This document shows positions 29,363 to 38,072 of a DNA stretch of 64,000 nucleotides, piece after piece (the first letter of the stretch is position 1; each line of letters starts with the position of its first letter). A program made the position numbers and the translations under genes. Source of the stretch: an uncultured Roseovarius sp. (GTDB taxonomy: Bacteria; Pseudomonadota; Alphaproteobacteria; Rhodobacterales; Rhodobacteraceae); assembly GCF_947489715.1 (NCBI RefSeq), contig NZ_CANLER010000001.1:682001-746000 (forward strand). Reading direction: 5' to 3'. The notes beneath the pieces were generated by a model. It saw nothing but the letters and a program-made list of their open reading frames with translations. It had not been told where the DNA came from and made no database searches.

Positions 29363-30841
29363 ATGACAAAAACATATCAGATGCTGATTGGCGGCGCTTG
29401 GGTGGATGCCAGCGATGGCGGCACCTTTACCACGTCGAACCCATCCACCGGCGAAGACTGGGCGCAGGTGCCCGAAGCCACCGCCGAGGATGTCGACCGC
29501 GCGGTGCGGGCAGCGCATGACGCGTGCTATAACGGCCCCTGGGGGCAGATGACCGCAACCCAGCGGGGCCACTGCCTGCGCCGTCTGGCCGATCTGCTGG
29601 CCGAAAACTCGGAATTCTTCGGCGAGGTCGAAACCCGCGATACCGGGAAGATGCTGAAAGAAACCCGCTGGCAATCGAAATACATCGCCGAGTTTCTGCA
29701 TTTCTATGCCGGTGCTGCCGATAAAGTGCATGGGGAAACCCTGCCGATCGACAAGCCCGACATGTTCGTCTTTACCCAACGTGAACCGCTGGGCGTGATC
29801 GCCGCCGTGGTGCCGTGGAACAGCCAGATGTTCCTGACCGCCGTCAAGATCGGACCGGCGCTGGCGGCGGGCAACACCGTAGTGCTGAAAACCAGCGAAT
29901 TCGCCCCGGCGGTCATTCTGGAATTCGGACAGCTCTTTGCCAAGGCGGGCATTCCCGACGGCGTGATCAACATCGTGACCGGCCATGCGGACCCTTGCGG
30001 CAAGGTTCTGACCTCGCACCCGTTGGTGGCGCGGATCTCCTTCACCGGCGGGCCGGTGGCGGCCAAGCATATCCTTCGGAACTCAACCAACAACTTCGCC
30101 GAGGTGTCACTGGAACTGGGCGGCAAATCCCCGTTTATCGTCTTCGACGACGCGGATTTGGAAAGCGCCGTCAACGGGTCGGTCTCGGGCATTTTCGCGG
30201 CCTCGGGACAGTCTTGCGTCGCCGGGTCGCGCTTGATCGTGCACGAGGATATCGCCGATGAGTTCCTCACCCGGATGGTGAAAATCGCCGAGGCGGCGAA
30301 AATCGGCGACCCGATGCTGGACGAAACCGAGATGGGGCCGCTGTGCACCTATGGCCAGCTTGAGAATATCGAACGGCAGGTCGCCCGGGCCGTAGTCGAG
30401 GGTGGCAAGGTGCTCTGCGGTGGCAAACGCGCGGCGGGGCAGGGCAGTGACATGTTCTATGAGCCCACGATCATCGACTGCCCCGGCCCGCATCTGGAAA
30501 TCGTCGATACCGAACTTTTCGGCCCGGTGCTGAGCGTCCTGCGCTTCAGGACCGAAGAAGAGGCACTGCGCCTTGCCAATGACACCGAACATGGGCTGGC
30601 GGCGGGTATTTTCACCCGCGATTCAGCACGCGCCTTGCGGATGTCGCGCGCTGTGCGCGCAGGGATCGTCTGGGTGAACACCTACCGTGCGGTATCGCCG
30701 ATTGCCGAATTCGGCGGCATGAAAAATTCGGGTTACGGCCGTGAAAGCGGGTTCCAGGCACTTTATGACTATACGCGCCCCAAAACGGTGTGGATGAATA
30801 CCTCATCCGAGCCTTTGGGCAGCCAGTTTGTGGCGCGCTGA
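29363..30841 (+). CDS. aldehyde dehydrogenase (NAD(P)-dependent)
   Basis: 492 residues with the complete ALDH core. The catalytic Cys lies in SGQSCVAGSRL, the general-base Glu in SLELGGKSPF and the cofactor loop in FTGGPVAAKHI. The enzyme oxidises an aldehyde to an acid in the cytoplasm. It is the first gene of the eight-gene cluster after the LysR regulator and lies 17 bases before the monooxygenase gene. The natural aldehyde is unknown. Confidence 0.92.
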   Translation: MTKTYQMLIGGAWVDASDGGTFTTSNPSTGEDWAQVPEATAEDVDRAVRAAHDACYNGPWGQMTATQRGHCLRRLADLLAENSEFFGEVETRDTGKMLKETRWQSKYIAEFLHFYAGAADKVHGETLPIDKPDMFVFTQREPLGVIAAVVPWNSQMFLTAVKIGPALAAGNTVVLKTSEFAPAVILEFGQLFAKAGIPDGVINIVTGHADPCGKVLTSHPLVARISFTGGPVAAKHILRNSTNNFAEVSLELGGKSPFIVFDDADLESAVNGSVSGIFAASGQSCVAGSRLIVHEDIADEFLTRMVKIAEAAKIGDPMLDETEMGPLCTYGQLENIERQVARAVVEGGKVLCGGKRAAGQGSDMFYEPTIIDCPGPHLEIVDTELFGPVLSVLRFRTEEEALRLANDTEHGLAAGIFTRDSARALRMSRAVRAGIVWVNTYRAVSPIAEFGGMKNSGYGRESGFQALYDYTRPKTVWMNTSSEPLGSQFVAR

Positions 30842-30858
30842 GAAAAAGGAGACAGATC

Positions 30859-31917
30859 ATGAAATTCCAACTGGCGATCAATCTGGAGCGGATGGACGAT
30901 AGCACGGATATGAAGGCCGTGCGCGATCATACGCTGGAAATGGTCAAGATGGCCGATGCGGCCGGGTTCGAGATTGCCTGGGCCGCCGAACATCACGCGA
31001 TGGAGATGACCATTGCCCCCAACCCGTTCCAGATCCTGACCTGGTGGGGGGAGCACGCGAAAAATATTCGCCTCGGTGTGGGGGTCGTCAACGCGGCCTA
31101 CTGGCACCCGATCAACCTGGCGGGCGAGGCGGCGTTTCTTGATCTTGTCAGTGACGGCCGCCTGGAATTCGGTATTGGCTCCGGCGCCTATCAGCGCGAG
31201 TTTGACCGGATGAAACCGGGATTGGATCAGAAGGACAGCTGGCGCTACATGCAGGAAATGCTGCCCGTGGTGCAGAAACTGTGGGAAGGTGACTACGCCC
31301 ATAATGGCGAGTTCTGGCATTTCCCGACCGCCACATCCTGCCCCAAACCGGTGCAAAAGGCTGTGCCCGTCTGGGTCGCGGCGCGCGCGCCCATCACCTT
31401 TGATTACGCGGTCGAACATGGCTGCAATATCCTCAGCTGGCCGCTGACCATGCCGTTTTCCGAGGCCGAAACCTACCGTGCGCGGCTCGACGATGCGATC
31501 GCCAAGCATGATGGTGACTACACCGGCAAATGGGCGGTGATGCGCCACACTGCGGTCTATCAGGATGAAGCCGACCGCAAAGCTGCGATGGATGCCATTC
31601 GCGTTCAGCTCAGCCAGTTCGGCAATCTGATGATGAAATCCGGCGATGTGGTCAACGGCTTCCCGGACCGGGTGCCGCTCGACAGTCTCGAAGGCAATGC
31701 CCGGGTCGATCCGGAAATGCTGGAAGAAAACCTGATGTTCGGCAGCCCCGCGCAGGTTGTCGAGAAGCTGAGGAAATACGAACAGATCGGCGTCGATGCC
31801 TTCCTCTACTATGCCTCGATGGGTATGGATATGGATCAGCAGAAACGCTCTTTGCAGATGTTCATTGATCAGGTCATGCCTGAATTTGCCGAAAAGGAGC
31901 TGGCCCATGCCGGTTGA
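30859..31917 (+). CDS. luciferase-like flavin-dependent monooxygenase
   Basis: 352 residues from the ATG at 30859 (AAAAAGGAG upstream). It has the bacterial luciferase TIM-barrel pattern: WAAEHHAMEM near residues 41-50, RLGVGVVNAAYWHPINLAGE, and DGRLEFGIGSGAYQREF. Such enzymes use reduced FMN from a partner reductase and oxygen to oxidise carbonyl, sulfonate or heterocyclic substrates. No flavin reductase gene is nearby. It overlaps the following DUF1185 gene by 11 bases. Confidence 0.88.
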   Translation: MKFQLAINLERMDDSTDMKAVRDHTLEMVKMADAAGFEIAWAAEHHAMEMTIAPNPFQILTWWGEHAKNIRLGVGVVNAAYWHPINLAGEAAFLDLVSDGRLEFGIGSGAYQREFDRMKPGLDQKDSWRYMQEMLPVVQKLWEGDYAHNGEFWHFPTATSCPKPVQKAVPVWVAARAPITFDYAVEHGCNILSWPLTMPFSEAETYRARLDDAIAKHDGDYTGKWAVMRHTAVYQDEADRKAAMDAIRVQLSQFGNLMMKSGDVVNGFPDRVPLDSLEGNARVDPEMLEENLMFGSPAQVVEKLRKYEQIGVDAFLYYASMGMDMDQQKRSLQMFIDQVMPEFAEKELAHAG

Positions 31918-32503
31918 AATCCGCCGTACCCTGACCCTGGTTCAGACCACCTTCAAGGAAGGCTGGAAAGAGGTGGCCGAGCCGACCAAGCTGGTGACCG
32001 CGATGGCGATCATCCGTAATCCGTGGTTCGGGCGCGGCCATGTCGAGGATCTGAGCCCGGAGGTCCGTGAGCATGGCCCGGTGCTGGGCAAGCTGCTGAC
32101 CGAGATGATCCTGAAGGAAACCGGCGGCACGGTCGAAGGCTATGGCAAGGCCTCGGTCGTCGGCATGGGCGGCGAGGTTGAGCATGCGCAGGCGCTGACC
32201 CATACACTGTGGTTCGGCAACCAGTATCGCGATGCGGTCAATGCCAAATCCTACCTGGTCTTTTCGAACACGCGCGGCGCGGCGGGCACGTCGCTGATGA
32301 TCCCGCTGATGGACAAGGATGATGGCGGGCGACGCTCGCATTACCAGACGATCCATACATCCGTGCCGGATGCACCCGCCGAGGATGAGATGATCGTGGC
32401 GCTCGGTGCCTCGCTGGGCGGCCATCCGAACCACCGGATCGGCGACCGCTACAAGGATCTTGAGGAAATGGGCCGCGACGTTGACAACCCGGCGGGGGTG
32501 TAA
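31907..32503 (+). CDS. DUF1185 (amino acid synthesis family) protein
   Basis: 198 residues from the ATG at 31907, inside the end of the monooxygenase gene. The motifs IIRNPWFGRG, VGMGGEVEHAQAL and SNTRGAAGTSLMIPLMDKDDGG match DUF1185, often named amino acid synthesis protein though no reaction is proven. Members frequently sit beside luciferase-like monooxygenases in catabolic clusters, as here. The overlap implies tight coupling, perhaps as an accessory or a ring-opening step. Confidence 0.78.
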   Translation: MPVEIRRTLTLVQTTFKEGWKEVAEPTKLVTAMAIIRNPWFGRGHVEDLSPEVREHGPVLGKLLTEMILKETGGTVEGYGKASVVGMGGEVEHAQALTHTLWFGNQYRDAVNAKSYLVFSNTRGAAGTSLMIPLMDKDDGGRRSHYQTIHTSVPDAPAEDEMIVALGASLGGHPNHRIGDRYKDLEEMGRDVDNPAGV

Positions 32504-33298
32504 ATGCCCGTAAGCAAGGCAGGCACGGCCTATGATCTGACCGGCCCCGAAGATGCGCCCGTCGTGGCGATGATCCACGGGCTGGGGTTGACCCGTGCCG
32601 CCACGTATCGCGAGATGATCCCGATGCTGGCCGGTCAGTTCCGGGTGCTCAGCTATGATCTTTGCGGTCATGGCGAAAGCGCGTTGCCCCAGGAAACCCC
32701 CAGCCTGAACGTGCTCAGCGAGCAGCTGATCGCGTTGATGGACGAGCTGAGGATTGATCGCGCTGCGTTGGTGGGGTTCTCGCTGGGCGGCATGATCAAC
32801 CGGCGGGTGGCAATGGATCATCCGGATCGCGTTTCGGCGCTTTGCATCCTCAATTCGCCGCATGAGCGCGGTGAAGAACAGCAGAAACTGGTCGAAGATC
32901 GCGCACGCGATACCTCTGCGGGTGGTCCGGGAGCGACGATCGACGCGACACTGGAGCGGTGGTTTACCGAAGAGTTCCGTCAGACCCGGCCAGATGTGCT
33001 GGCCGAGGTGCGCGATGTGGTGATGGCCAATCATCACGAGAATTACGCGTTGCACCGTTTCGTGCTGGCGGCGGGCGTGGTGGAGCTTATTCGACCCCAG
33101 CCGCCGATCACCCACCCGACGCTGATCATAACCTGTGAAAACGACAGCGGTCAGCCCCCGGCGATGAGCCACGCCATCGGGTCCGAGATCGACGGCGCTG
33201 GCGTGATCATCCTGCCGGGATTGCAGCATATGGGGCTGGTCGAACGCCCCGACCTCTTTGCCGGGCCGGTAAAAGGGTTTTTGCGGCGGGTTCTGTAG
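32504..33298 (+). CDS. alpha/beta hydrolase
   Basis: 264 residues starting directly after the DUF1185 stop. Features are HGLGLTRAATY (oxyanion region), DLCGHGES, the nucleophile elbow GFSLGGMI (Ser94) and a late catalytic His in GLQHMGLVE. It resembles 3-oxoadipate enol-lactonase-type hydrolases, which would suit hydrolysis of a lactone, ester or C-C bond within the pathway. The exact substrate is open. Confidence 0.88.
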   Translation: MPVSKAGTAYDLTGPEDAPVVAMIHGLGLTRAATYREMIPMLAGQFRVLSYDLCGHGESALPQETPSLNVLSEQLIALMDELRIDRAALVGFSLGGMINRRVAMDHPDRVSALCILNSPHERGEEQQKLVEDRARDTSAGGPGATIDATLERWFTEEFRQTRPDVLAEVRDVVMANHHENYALHRFVLAAGVVELIRPQPPITHPTLIITCENDSGQPPAMSHAIGSEIDGAGVIILPGLQHMGLVERPDLFAGPVKGFLRRVL

Positions 33299-33352
33299 CC
33301 CCGCATGGCGGCCACGCCCAAAGCCCAATAAGTTGAAGACAGGAAACGCGAC

Positions 33353-35041
33353 ATGAAAAAGATGACAGGTGGTCAGGCAGCGGTCGAGGCGATCCGGGCC
33401 GAGGGGACATCCCATGTGTTCGGCCTTATCGGCTCGGCCACGATGGAGATGTTCGACGCGCTTTACGATGCGACCGATATCCAGTTCATCGGTGTGCATG
33501 ACGAGCGCACCGGCACCCACATGGCAGACGGTTTTGCGCGAATGAGCGGGCAGGCGGGGGTGATCCTTGCCGGTCAGAACGGCCCTGGCGCCACCAATCT
33601 GGTGACCGGTCTGGCGCAGGCCAAGGCGGCCTATTCACCGGTGGTCAGCATCGCCGGTGCGCTGGCCAGCGGCCACCGGTATCGTGACGCCTTTCAGGAG
33701 GTCGATCAGGATGCGCTCTTCAAGCCGATTACCAAGAAGACCTGGACAGCGACGTCAGCGGATCGCGTGCCCGAGATGCTGCGCGAGGCCTACCGAGAGG
33801 CGATGGCTCCGCGCCGCGGTCCGGTGCAGCTCAATCTGCCGCGCGATGTGCTGTCGGCGCAGGCGGAATTCGATGATTTTCAGACCCCGGGGCAATACCG
33901 CCCCTTTGCCGCACCCGGTGGCGCCCCGCAAGCAATCGCAGCGGCGGCCAAGCTGCTGGCAAATGCGACACGGCCGGTGATCATCGCCGGTGGTGGCATC
34001 AAGAACACCGGCGGTGCGGATCAGTGCATGGCGCTGGCCGAGGCGCTGAATTGCCCGGTTGTCACCTCGCCGGGGCACGGCGATGCGGTGCCTTTCGGGC
34101 ATCCGTTGAACGCGGGCCAGATGGGGCCGCGCGGTAACATCGTCGCCTCGCGGCTGGTGAAAGAGGCCGATGTGATCCTGGGTTTGGGCACCAGAATTGG
34201 CTTTAACGCCACCTTCTATACCTATGATAATATTAACAAAGATGCCAAGATCATCCATGTCGAGATGGAGCCCGCCGCCATCGCCCGCTATTTCCCGGTC
34301 GAGATCGGGATCATGGCGGACGCCCCCACGGCGGCGGATCAACTGCGCGAAGCCATCGGCAAGATCAGCGACCGTGCCAGCGCCGAGGTCTGGACCGCGG
34401 CGTTCAAGACCGAACGGGCGGCCTTTCTGGCGAAACGCGACGCCGACGCGCAGGTGGATGCGATGCCGATTCACCCCTCGGGCCTGTTCAAGACGCTGCG
34501 CGACGTGATGCCCAAGGACGCAGCAGTGACGATGGATGCGGGCACGTTGTGTCTGCAGGCCACCGACGCGCTGAACTACTGGCAGCCCAGGTCGCTCTTT
34601 ACCCCGCTTGATTTCGGGCTGGTTGGCTTTTCCTTTGCCTGCGGGCTGGGGTTGAAGCTGGCGGCACCGGAACGGCCCATCATTTCGCTCATGGGCGATG
34701 GCGGTTTCGGCATGACCGTGTCGGAACTCAGCACAGCGGTCGACTATGGCATAAACACCGTCACCGTGGTGATGAACAACCGTTGCTGGGGGGCTGAGAA
34801 AGCCTATCAGCGCGATTTCTTCGGTGAGCGCTATATCGGTGCCGATATCTCAAGCCCGCCCTTCGACAAGCTGGCCGAGCTTTACGGCGCCAAAGGCTAT
34901 AAGGCCGAAACGCTGGACGAAATGGCGCAGGCGATTGAGGCGGCGCTGGACTGCGGCAAACCTGCGGTTGTTGACGTCAGCGTCGATCCGGCGGCACTCT
35001 ATTCCTTCAGAAGGGACAGTTTCAAACACCGGGGAGGGTGA
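33353..35041 (+). CDS. thiamine diphosphate-dependent enzyme (acetolactate synthase-like)
   Basis: 562 residues with the three-domain ThDP layout. The N-terminal Pyr domain has a Glu in VHDERTGTHMADGFAR, the central domain is Rossmann-like and the C-terminal PP domain has the cofactor motif from GDGGFGM to VVMNN. It also resembles sulfoacetaldehyde acetyltransferase and oxalyl-CoA or benzoylformate decarboxylases, but the sulfoacetaldehyde-type N-terminus is not matched closely. In this cluster it may cleave or condense a 2-oxo acid or aldehyde intermediate. ACAGGAAA precedes the ATG. Confidence 0.85.
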   Translation: MKKMTGGQAAVEAIRAEGTSHVFGLIGSATMEMFDALYDATDIQFIGVHDERTGTHMADGFARMSGQAGVILAGQNGPGATNLVTGLAQAKAAYSPVVSIAGALASGHRYRDAFQEVDQDALFKPITKKTWTATSADRVPEMLREAYREAMAPRRGPVQLNLPRDVLSAQAEFDDFQTPGQYRPFAAPGGAPQAIAAAAKLLANATRPVIIAGGGIKNTGGADQCMALAEALNCPVVTSPGHGDAVPFGHPLNAGQMGPRGNIVASRLVKEADVILGLGTRIGFNATFYTYDNINKDAKIIHVEMEPAAIARYFPVEIGIMADAPTAADQLREAIGKISDRASAEVWTAAFKTERAAFLAKRDADAQVDAMPIHPSGLFKTLRDVMPKDAAVTMDAGTLCLQATDALNYWQPRSLFTPLDFGLVGFSFACGLGLKLAAPERPIISLMGDGGFGMTVSELSTAVDYGINTVTVVMNNRCWGAEKAYQRDFFGERYIGADISSPPFDKLAELYGAKGYKAETLDEMAQAIEAALDCGKPAVVDVSVDPAALYSFRRDSFKHRGG

Positions 35042-35042
35042 A

Positions 35043-35495
35043 GTGCCTCACGATGTGCGGTTGAAAGTGGTAAAAGCGCCTGCCGATTGGGACGCGTTCC
35101 ACCGTATTCGGCGCGCTGAATTGTTTACCTCGAAGGGGAAAATGAGCCCTTACGATGAAAATCATGCCGATGACCGAGTACCGGAAAATACGCCCTACCT
35201 GTTGGAGGTTGATGGCCAGGCGGTTGGGGTTGCCCGGCTCGACCGTCGGGAAAACATCGGGATCATCAGGTTGGTGGCGATATCTGCGACCCGTCAGGGA
35301 CAGGGCCTTGGCCGTATTCTGGGCGACCTGCTGGACCGCGAAGCAATGGTAGCGGGGATAGAGGTTTTACGTGTCAACGCCGGCAGAGATGTGGTTGGTT
35401 TCTATGAAAGATTGGGATGGAAAGCCGCCCCTTGGGATAAATCGGAGTTGAGAGGTATCGCCGCAAATGCGGTACAAATGCAAAAGCCCCTATGA
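35043..35495 (+). CDS. GNAT-family acetyltransferase
   Basis: 150 residues from a GTG at 35043, one base after the ThDP enzyme stop, with GGGGAGGG in front. The GNAT core is visible as VARLDRRENIGIIRLVAI followed by the acetyl-CoA loop RQGQGLGRILGDLL, and it ends with the NAGRDVVGFYERLGW strand-helix. Its placement suggests that it acylates a pathway intermediate or is a passenger gene. Confidence 0.82.
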   Translation: MPHDVRLKVVKAPADWDAFHRIRRAELFTSKGKMSPYDENHADDRVPENTPYLLEVDGQAVGVARLDRRENIGIIRLVAISATRQGQGLGRILGDLLDREAMVAGIEVLRVNAGRDVVGFYERLGWKAAPWDKSELRGIAANAVQMQKPL

Positions 35496-35573
35496 GGTGG
35501 CAGGGCTACCGCGCATGGAGCCGGGCAAAGGGGCTTTGAACTGGGCTGGCATGGCAATTGAGGGTCAGAGGAT

Positions 35574-36413
35574 ATGAAAGCACAGAAGATCACACCCGCG
35601 ATCGGCGCTGAGATTACCGGCGTGGATCTCAGCCAGAAGCTGAGCGATGCAGTGGCCGATGGGCTATATCAGGCGCTTTTGGAACACCAGGTTATCTTCC
35701 TGCGCGGCACCGATATTTCTCCGAAAGCCCATATGGCACTGGCGGAAAGCTTCGGACAGATTGATGAGCCGCACCCGCTTTATCCGCATGTCGACGGGTT
35801 CGAGCGGATCGTGAAGCTGGAAAATGATAGCGGCGCGCCGCCGGATACCAATAGCTGGCACACGGACCTGACCTTCAAGGCGGTGCAGCCCTTTGCCTCG
35901 ATCCTCGTGGCGCGGATGGTGCCCGAGGTGGGCGGGGATACGATGTGGTCCAGCAATTATGCCGCCTATGATCGCCTGCCCGAGGGGATGAAAGCCGATC
36001 TTGAAGGGCTGGAGGGGATGCATGATATGGGCGATTTTCGCAATTCCTTTGGCACCAGCCCGGAAAAGCTGAACGATGGCATGGCGCGGTTCGGGCATAG
36101 CATCCGCCCGCTGATTGGCACCCACCCAGTGACCGGCCGCAAGTTCCTGAATTTCAACGAGGCGTTCGTGACTCATATCCTCGGCCTGCCCACAAATCAG
36201 GCCAATGCGCTGAAAACCTGGCTGGCGAACCATATGAACAAGCCCGAGGACCAGATCCGCTGGCGTTGGAAAGCCGGCGACCTGGCGATGTGGGATAACC
36301 GCTGCACCATGCATTACGCGGTGGCCGATTACCTGCCGGCCTACCGTTGCATGAACCGCATCACCGTGGTGAAGGATCGCCGCGAAGGCACTGAAATGAA
36401 AGTGGCATCATGA
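35574..36413 (+). CDS. TauD/TfdA-family 2-oxoglutarate dioxygenase
   Basis: 279 residues. The Fe(II) ligands are visible: His96 and Asp98 in SWHTDLTF and a distal His in RCTMHYAVADY, followed by the 2-oxoglutarate-binding Arg near the C-terminus. Relatives hydroxylate and so cleave sulfonates, sulfate esters, herbicide ethers or other small acids. Together with the luciferase-like oxygenase this gives the cluster two distinct oxygen-using steps. The stop overlaps the next gene by 4 bases. Confidence 0.9.
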   Translation: MKAQKITPAIGAEITGVDLSQKLSDAVADGLYQALLEHQVIFLRGTDISPKAHMALAESFGQIDEPHPLYPHVDGFERIVKLENDSGAPPDTNSWHTDLTFKAVQPFASILVARMVPEVGGDTMWSSNYAAYDRLPEGMKADLEGLEGMHDMGDFRNSFGTSPEKLNDGMARFGHSIRPLIGTHPVTGRKFLNFNEAFVTHILGLPTNQANALKTWLANHMNKPEDQIRWRWKAGDLAMWDNRCTMHYAVADYLPAYRCMNRITVVKDRREGTEMKVAS

Positions 36414-36775
36414 CCGAAAAAACCTATCCCGCGACCGAAGCACAGCGCCAGACCGATGACTGGAACCCGATGTGGGACATGCTGGCCGAAATGGACCCGG
36501 ATTACCTTGAGGCGTTCCTGGCCTTTCGTGCGGTGCCACAAAAGCAGGGCCCGCTGCCGCAGAAAACCAAGGAGCTGATTTTCATCGCCATCAACGCCGC
36601 CACCACCCATCTCTGGGCGCCCGGCGTGCGGCGTCACATGCAAAACGCCCTGCGCGAAGGGGCCACCAAGGAAGAAATCCTTGAGGTGCTGCAGTTGACG
36701 TCGATCATGGGTGTCCATTCGATGGCCCTGGGGGCGCCGATCCTGAACGAGGAATGGGAGAAGGCGCAGAAATAA
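36410..36775 (+). CDS. carboxymuconolactone decarboxylase/AhpD-fold protein without cysteines
   Basis: 121 residues starting in the ATGA overlap with the dioxygenase. The AhpD-like helical core is clear (KTKELIFIAINAATTHLW, HMQNALREGATKEEILEVLQ). The peroxidase-type CxxC is absent and the whole protein contains no cysteine. It may act as a decarboxylase or lactone-processing enzyme, or simply have a structural role. It is the last gene of the cluster. Confidence 0.82.
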   Translation: MTEKTYPATEAQRQTDDWNPMWDMLAEMDPDYLEAFLAFRAVPQKQGPLPQKTKELIFIAINAATTHLWAPGVRRHMQNALREGATKEEILEVLQLTSIMGVHSMALGAPILNEEWEKAQK

Positions 36776-36794
36776 CAGGGTTAATTGGGGATGA

Positions 36795-36810
36795 CGTAGG
36801 GTCAGCCCGC
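36795..36810 (+). repeat. degenerate REP-like fragment, copy 3
   Basis: CGTAGGGTCAGCCCGC resembles the copies at 7879 and 26832 with the middle deleted. It lies between the AhpD-like gene and a lipoprotein gene. Low complexity makes this a tentative call. Confidence 0.3.
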
Positions 36811-36872
36811 GTTGACGCCAGGGCGATGAGGTGACAAGGGGCGCGGGTAATCGGTAAAAGAGAGACCCTCCC

Positions 36873-37289
36873 ATGAAAATTATCCTTCCGCTGGCCCTGA
36901 CGGGTCTTGTTCTGTCCGGTTGTGCGACCGTGACCCGTGGCAAGAACGAAGATGTGATGTTCACCTCGATGCCTGCGGGCGCGCATGTGACCACCACCAA
37001 TGGCTATAACTGCACTACGCCCTGCGCGCTGAAGATGAAACGCAAGGACAAGTTCGTCGCCACGTTTGAACGGGATGGCAAGACCCGGCAGGTCCACGTG
37101 AAAACCATTGTGGCCGATGGCGGCGGGGCCGCGCTGGTGGGCAACGTGCTGGCGGGCGGTGTGATCGGGATTGGTGTCGATGCCGCCTCGGGCGCGTCAC
37201 TGAACCATACGCCCAACCCCGTGCATGTCGATTTCACCAGACCGGCGCCAGTGGCAAAGCCCGCTGAAGAAGACGCAGGCACGTCGTAA
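36873..37289 (+). CDS. lipoprotein of unknown function
   Basis: 138 residues with a clear lipoprotein signal MKIILPLALTGLVLSGC (lipobox LSGC, Cys17). A PEGA-like beta segment follows (VMFTSMPAGAHVTTTNG, CTTPCALKMKRKDKF). A glycine/alanine-rich stretch (GGAALVGNVLAGGVIGIGVD) resembles a membrane-interacting helix, and the tail is proline-rich. Similar proteins are common in alphaproteobacteria but unassigned. Confidence 0.75.
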   Translation: MKIILPLALTGLVLSGCATVTRGKNEDVMFTSMPAGAHVTTTNGYNCTTPCALKMKRKDKFVATFERDGKTRQVHVKTIVADGGGAALVGNVLAGGVIGIGVDAASGASLNHTPNPVHVDFTRPAPVAKPAEEDAGTS

Positions 37290-37370
37290 TCGGCCGGGTG
37301 GGCGGGGAAGGCGCGATCTTCTCCGCCCGCGGTCCGAATGCACATGACAAGTGCCCGGCAAGGCGTTACC

Positions 37371-37386
37371 CTGAAAGCGTTTTCAG
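37371..37386. promoter_or_regulatory. near-palindrome upstream of the XRE-cupin regulator
   Basis: CTGAAAGCGTTTTCAG is a 16-bp inverted repeat with two central mismatches (CTGAAARCGYTTTCAG), 28 bases before the regulator start. Autoregulation is plausible for this regulator family. Confidence 0.4.
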
Positions 37387-37413
37387 CCAATAACCCTTGC
37401 ACGAAGGAAGCAC

Positions 37414-38046
37414 ATGGCCAGCGGCAAACTCAGCCAGGACCCGCATAAGGTCAGGGATAAGCGCGAAAAGAACCTTGAGACGGCGATCGGCCGCGAGGTG
37501 CGCGATTTCCGCCGTCAGCGCAGCATGACCGTGGCCGATCTGGCCGAGGTGACCGGGTTGTCGGTGGGCATGCTCTCCAAGATCGAAAACGGCGTGACTT
37601 CGCCCTCGTTGACCACGCTACAGGCGCTCTCTGCGGCGCTCAGCGTGCCGGTGACGTCGTTCTTTCGCCGGTTCGAGGAGCGGCGCGAGGCGGTGCATGT
37701 CAAGGCCGGTGACGCGATCGAGACCGAGCGCGCAGGAACACGTTCAGGCCATCAGTATAATCTGCTGGGGCATCTGGGGGCGAATAACAGCGGTGTGGTG
37801 GTCGAGCCCTACATGATCACCCTGACCGAGCAATCCGATATTTTCCCGACCTTCCAGCACGAAGGGATCGAGCTTCTTTATATGCTGGAGGGCGAGGTGG
37901 GTTATCGCTACGGCGATCAAAGCTTTCACCTGCGCCCCGGTGACAGCCTGTTTTTCGACGCCGATGAACCGCATGGACCGGATCAACTGATCAAGCTGCC
38001 CGCGCGTTATCTTTCGGTGATTTCTTACCCGCAATCCAGCCATTAA
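37414..38046 (+). CDS. XRE-family regulator with C-terminal cupin domain
   Basis: 210 residues. An N-terminal helix-turn-helix (residues about 28-82, with MTVADLAEVTGLSVGMLSKI) is joined to a cupin sensor domain (residues about 115-205, with HEGIELLYMLEGEVGYRYGD and LRPGDSLFFDADEPHG). Such regulators control amine and amino-acid use. It lies directly upstream of mgsABC-gmaS on the same strand, with palindromes on both sides, so it probably controls that cluster in response to an amine or glutamate derivative. Confidence 0.85.
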   Translation: MASGKLSQDPHKVRDKREKNLETAIGREVRDFRRQRSMTVADLAEVTGLSVGMLSKIENGVTSPSLTTLQALSAALSVPVTSFFRRFEERREAVHVKAGDAIETERAGTRSGHQYNLLGHLGANNSGVVVEPYMITLTEQSDIFPTFQHEGIELLYMLEGEVGYRYGDQSFHLRPGDSLFFDADEPHGPDQLIKLPARYLSVISYPQSSH

Positions 38047-38050
38047 ATTA

Positions 38051-38063
38051 TTCCTGACAGGAA
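38051..38063. promoter_or_regulatory. TTCCTGACAGGAA palindrome before mgsA
   Basis: A perfect 13-bp inverted repeat around a central A, 4 bases after the regulator stop and 72 before the mgsA start. It could be an operator for the XRE-cupin regulator. Confidence 0.45.
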
Positions 38064-38072
38064 ACATTAATT

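Noticed and set aside
33353..35041. Sulfoacetaldehyde acetyltransferase (xsc)
   Set aside because: The N-terminal region and several inner motifs differ from the xsc type as I know it, and the neighbours are not taurine genes. Kept as a general ThDP enzyme.
35483..35537. AAAGCCCC and GGGGCTTT pair as a terminator between the GNAT and dioxygenase genes
   Set aside because: The 39-base loop and lack of a T tract make a terminator unlikely, and the cluster appears co-directional across it.
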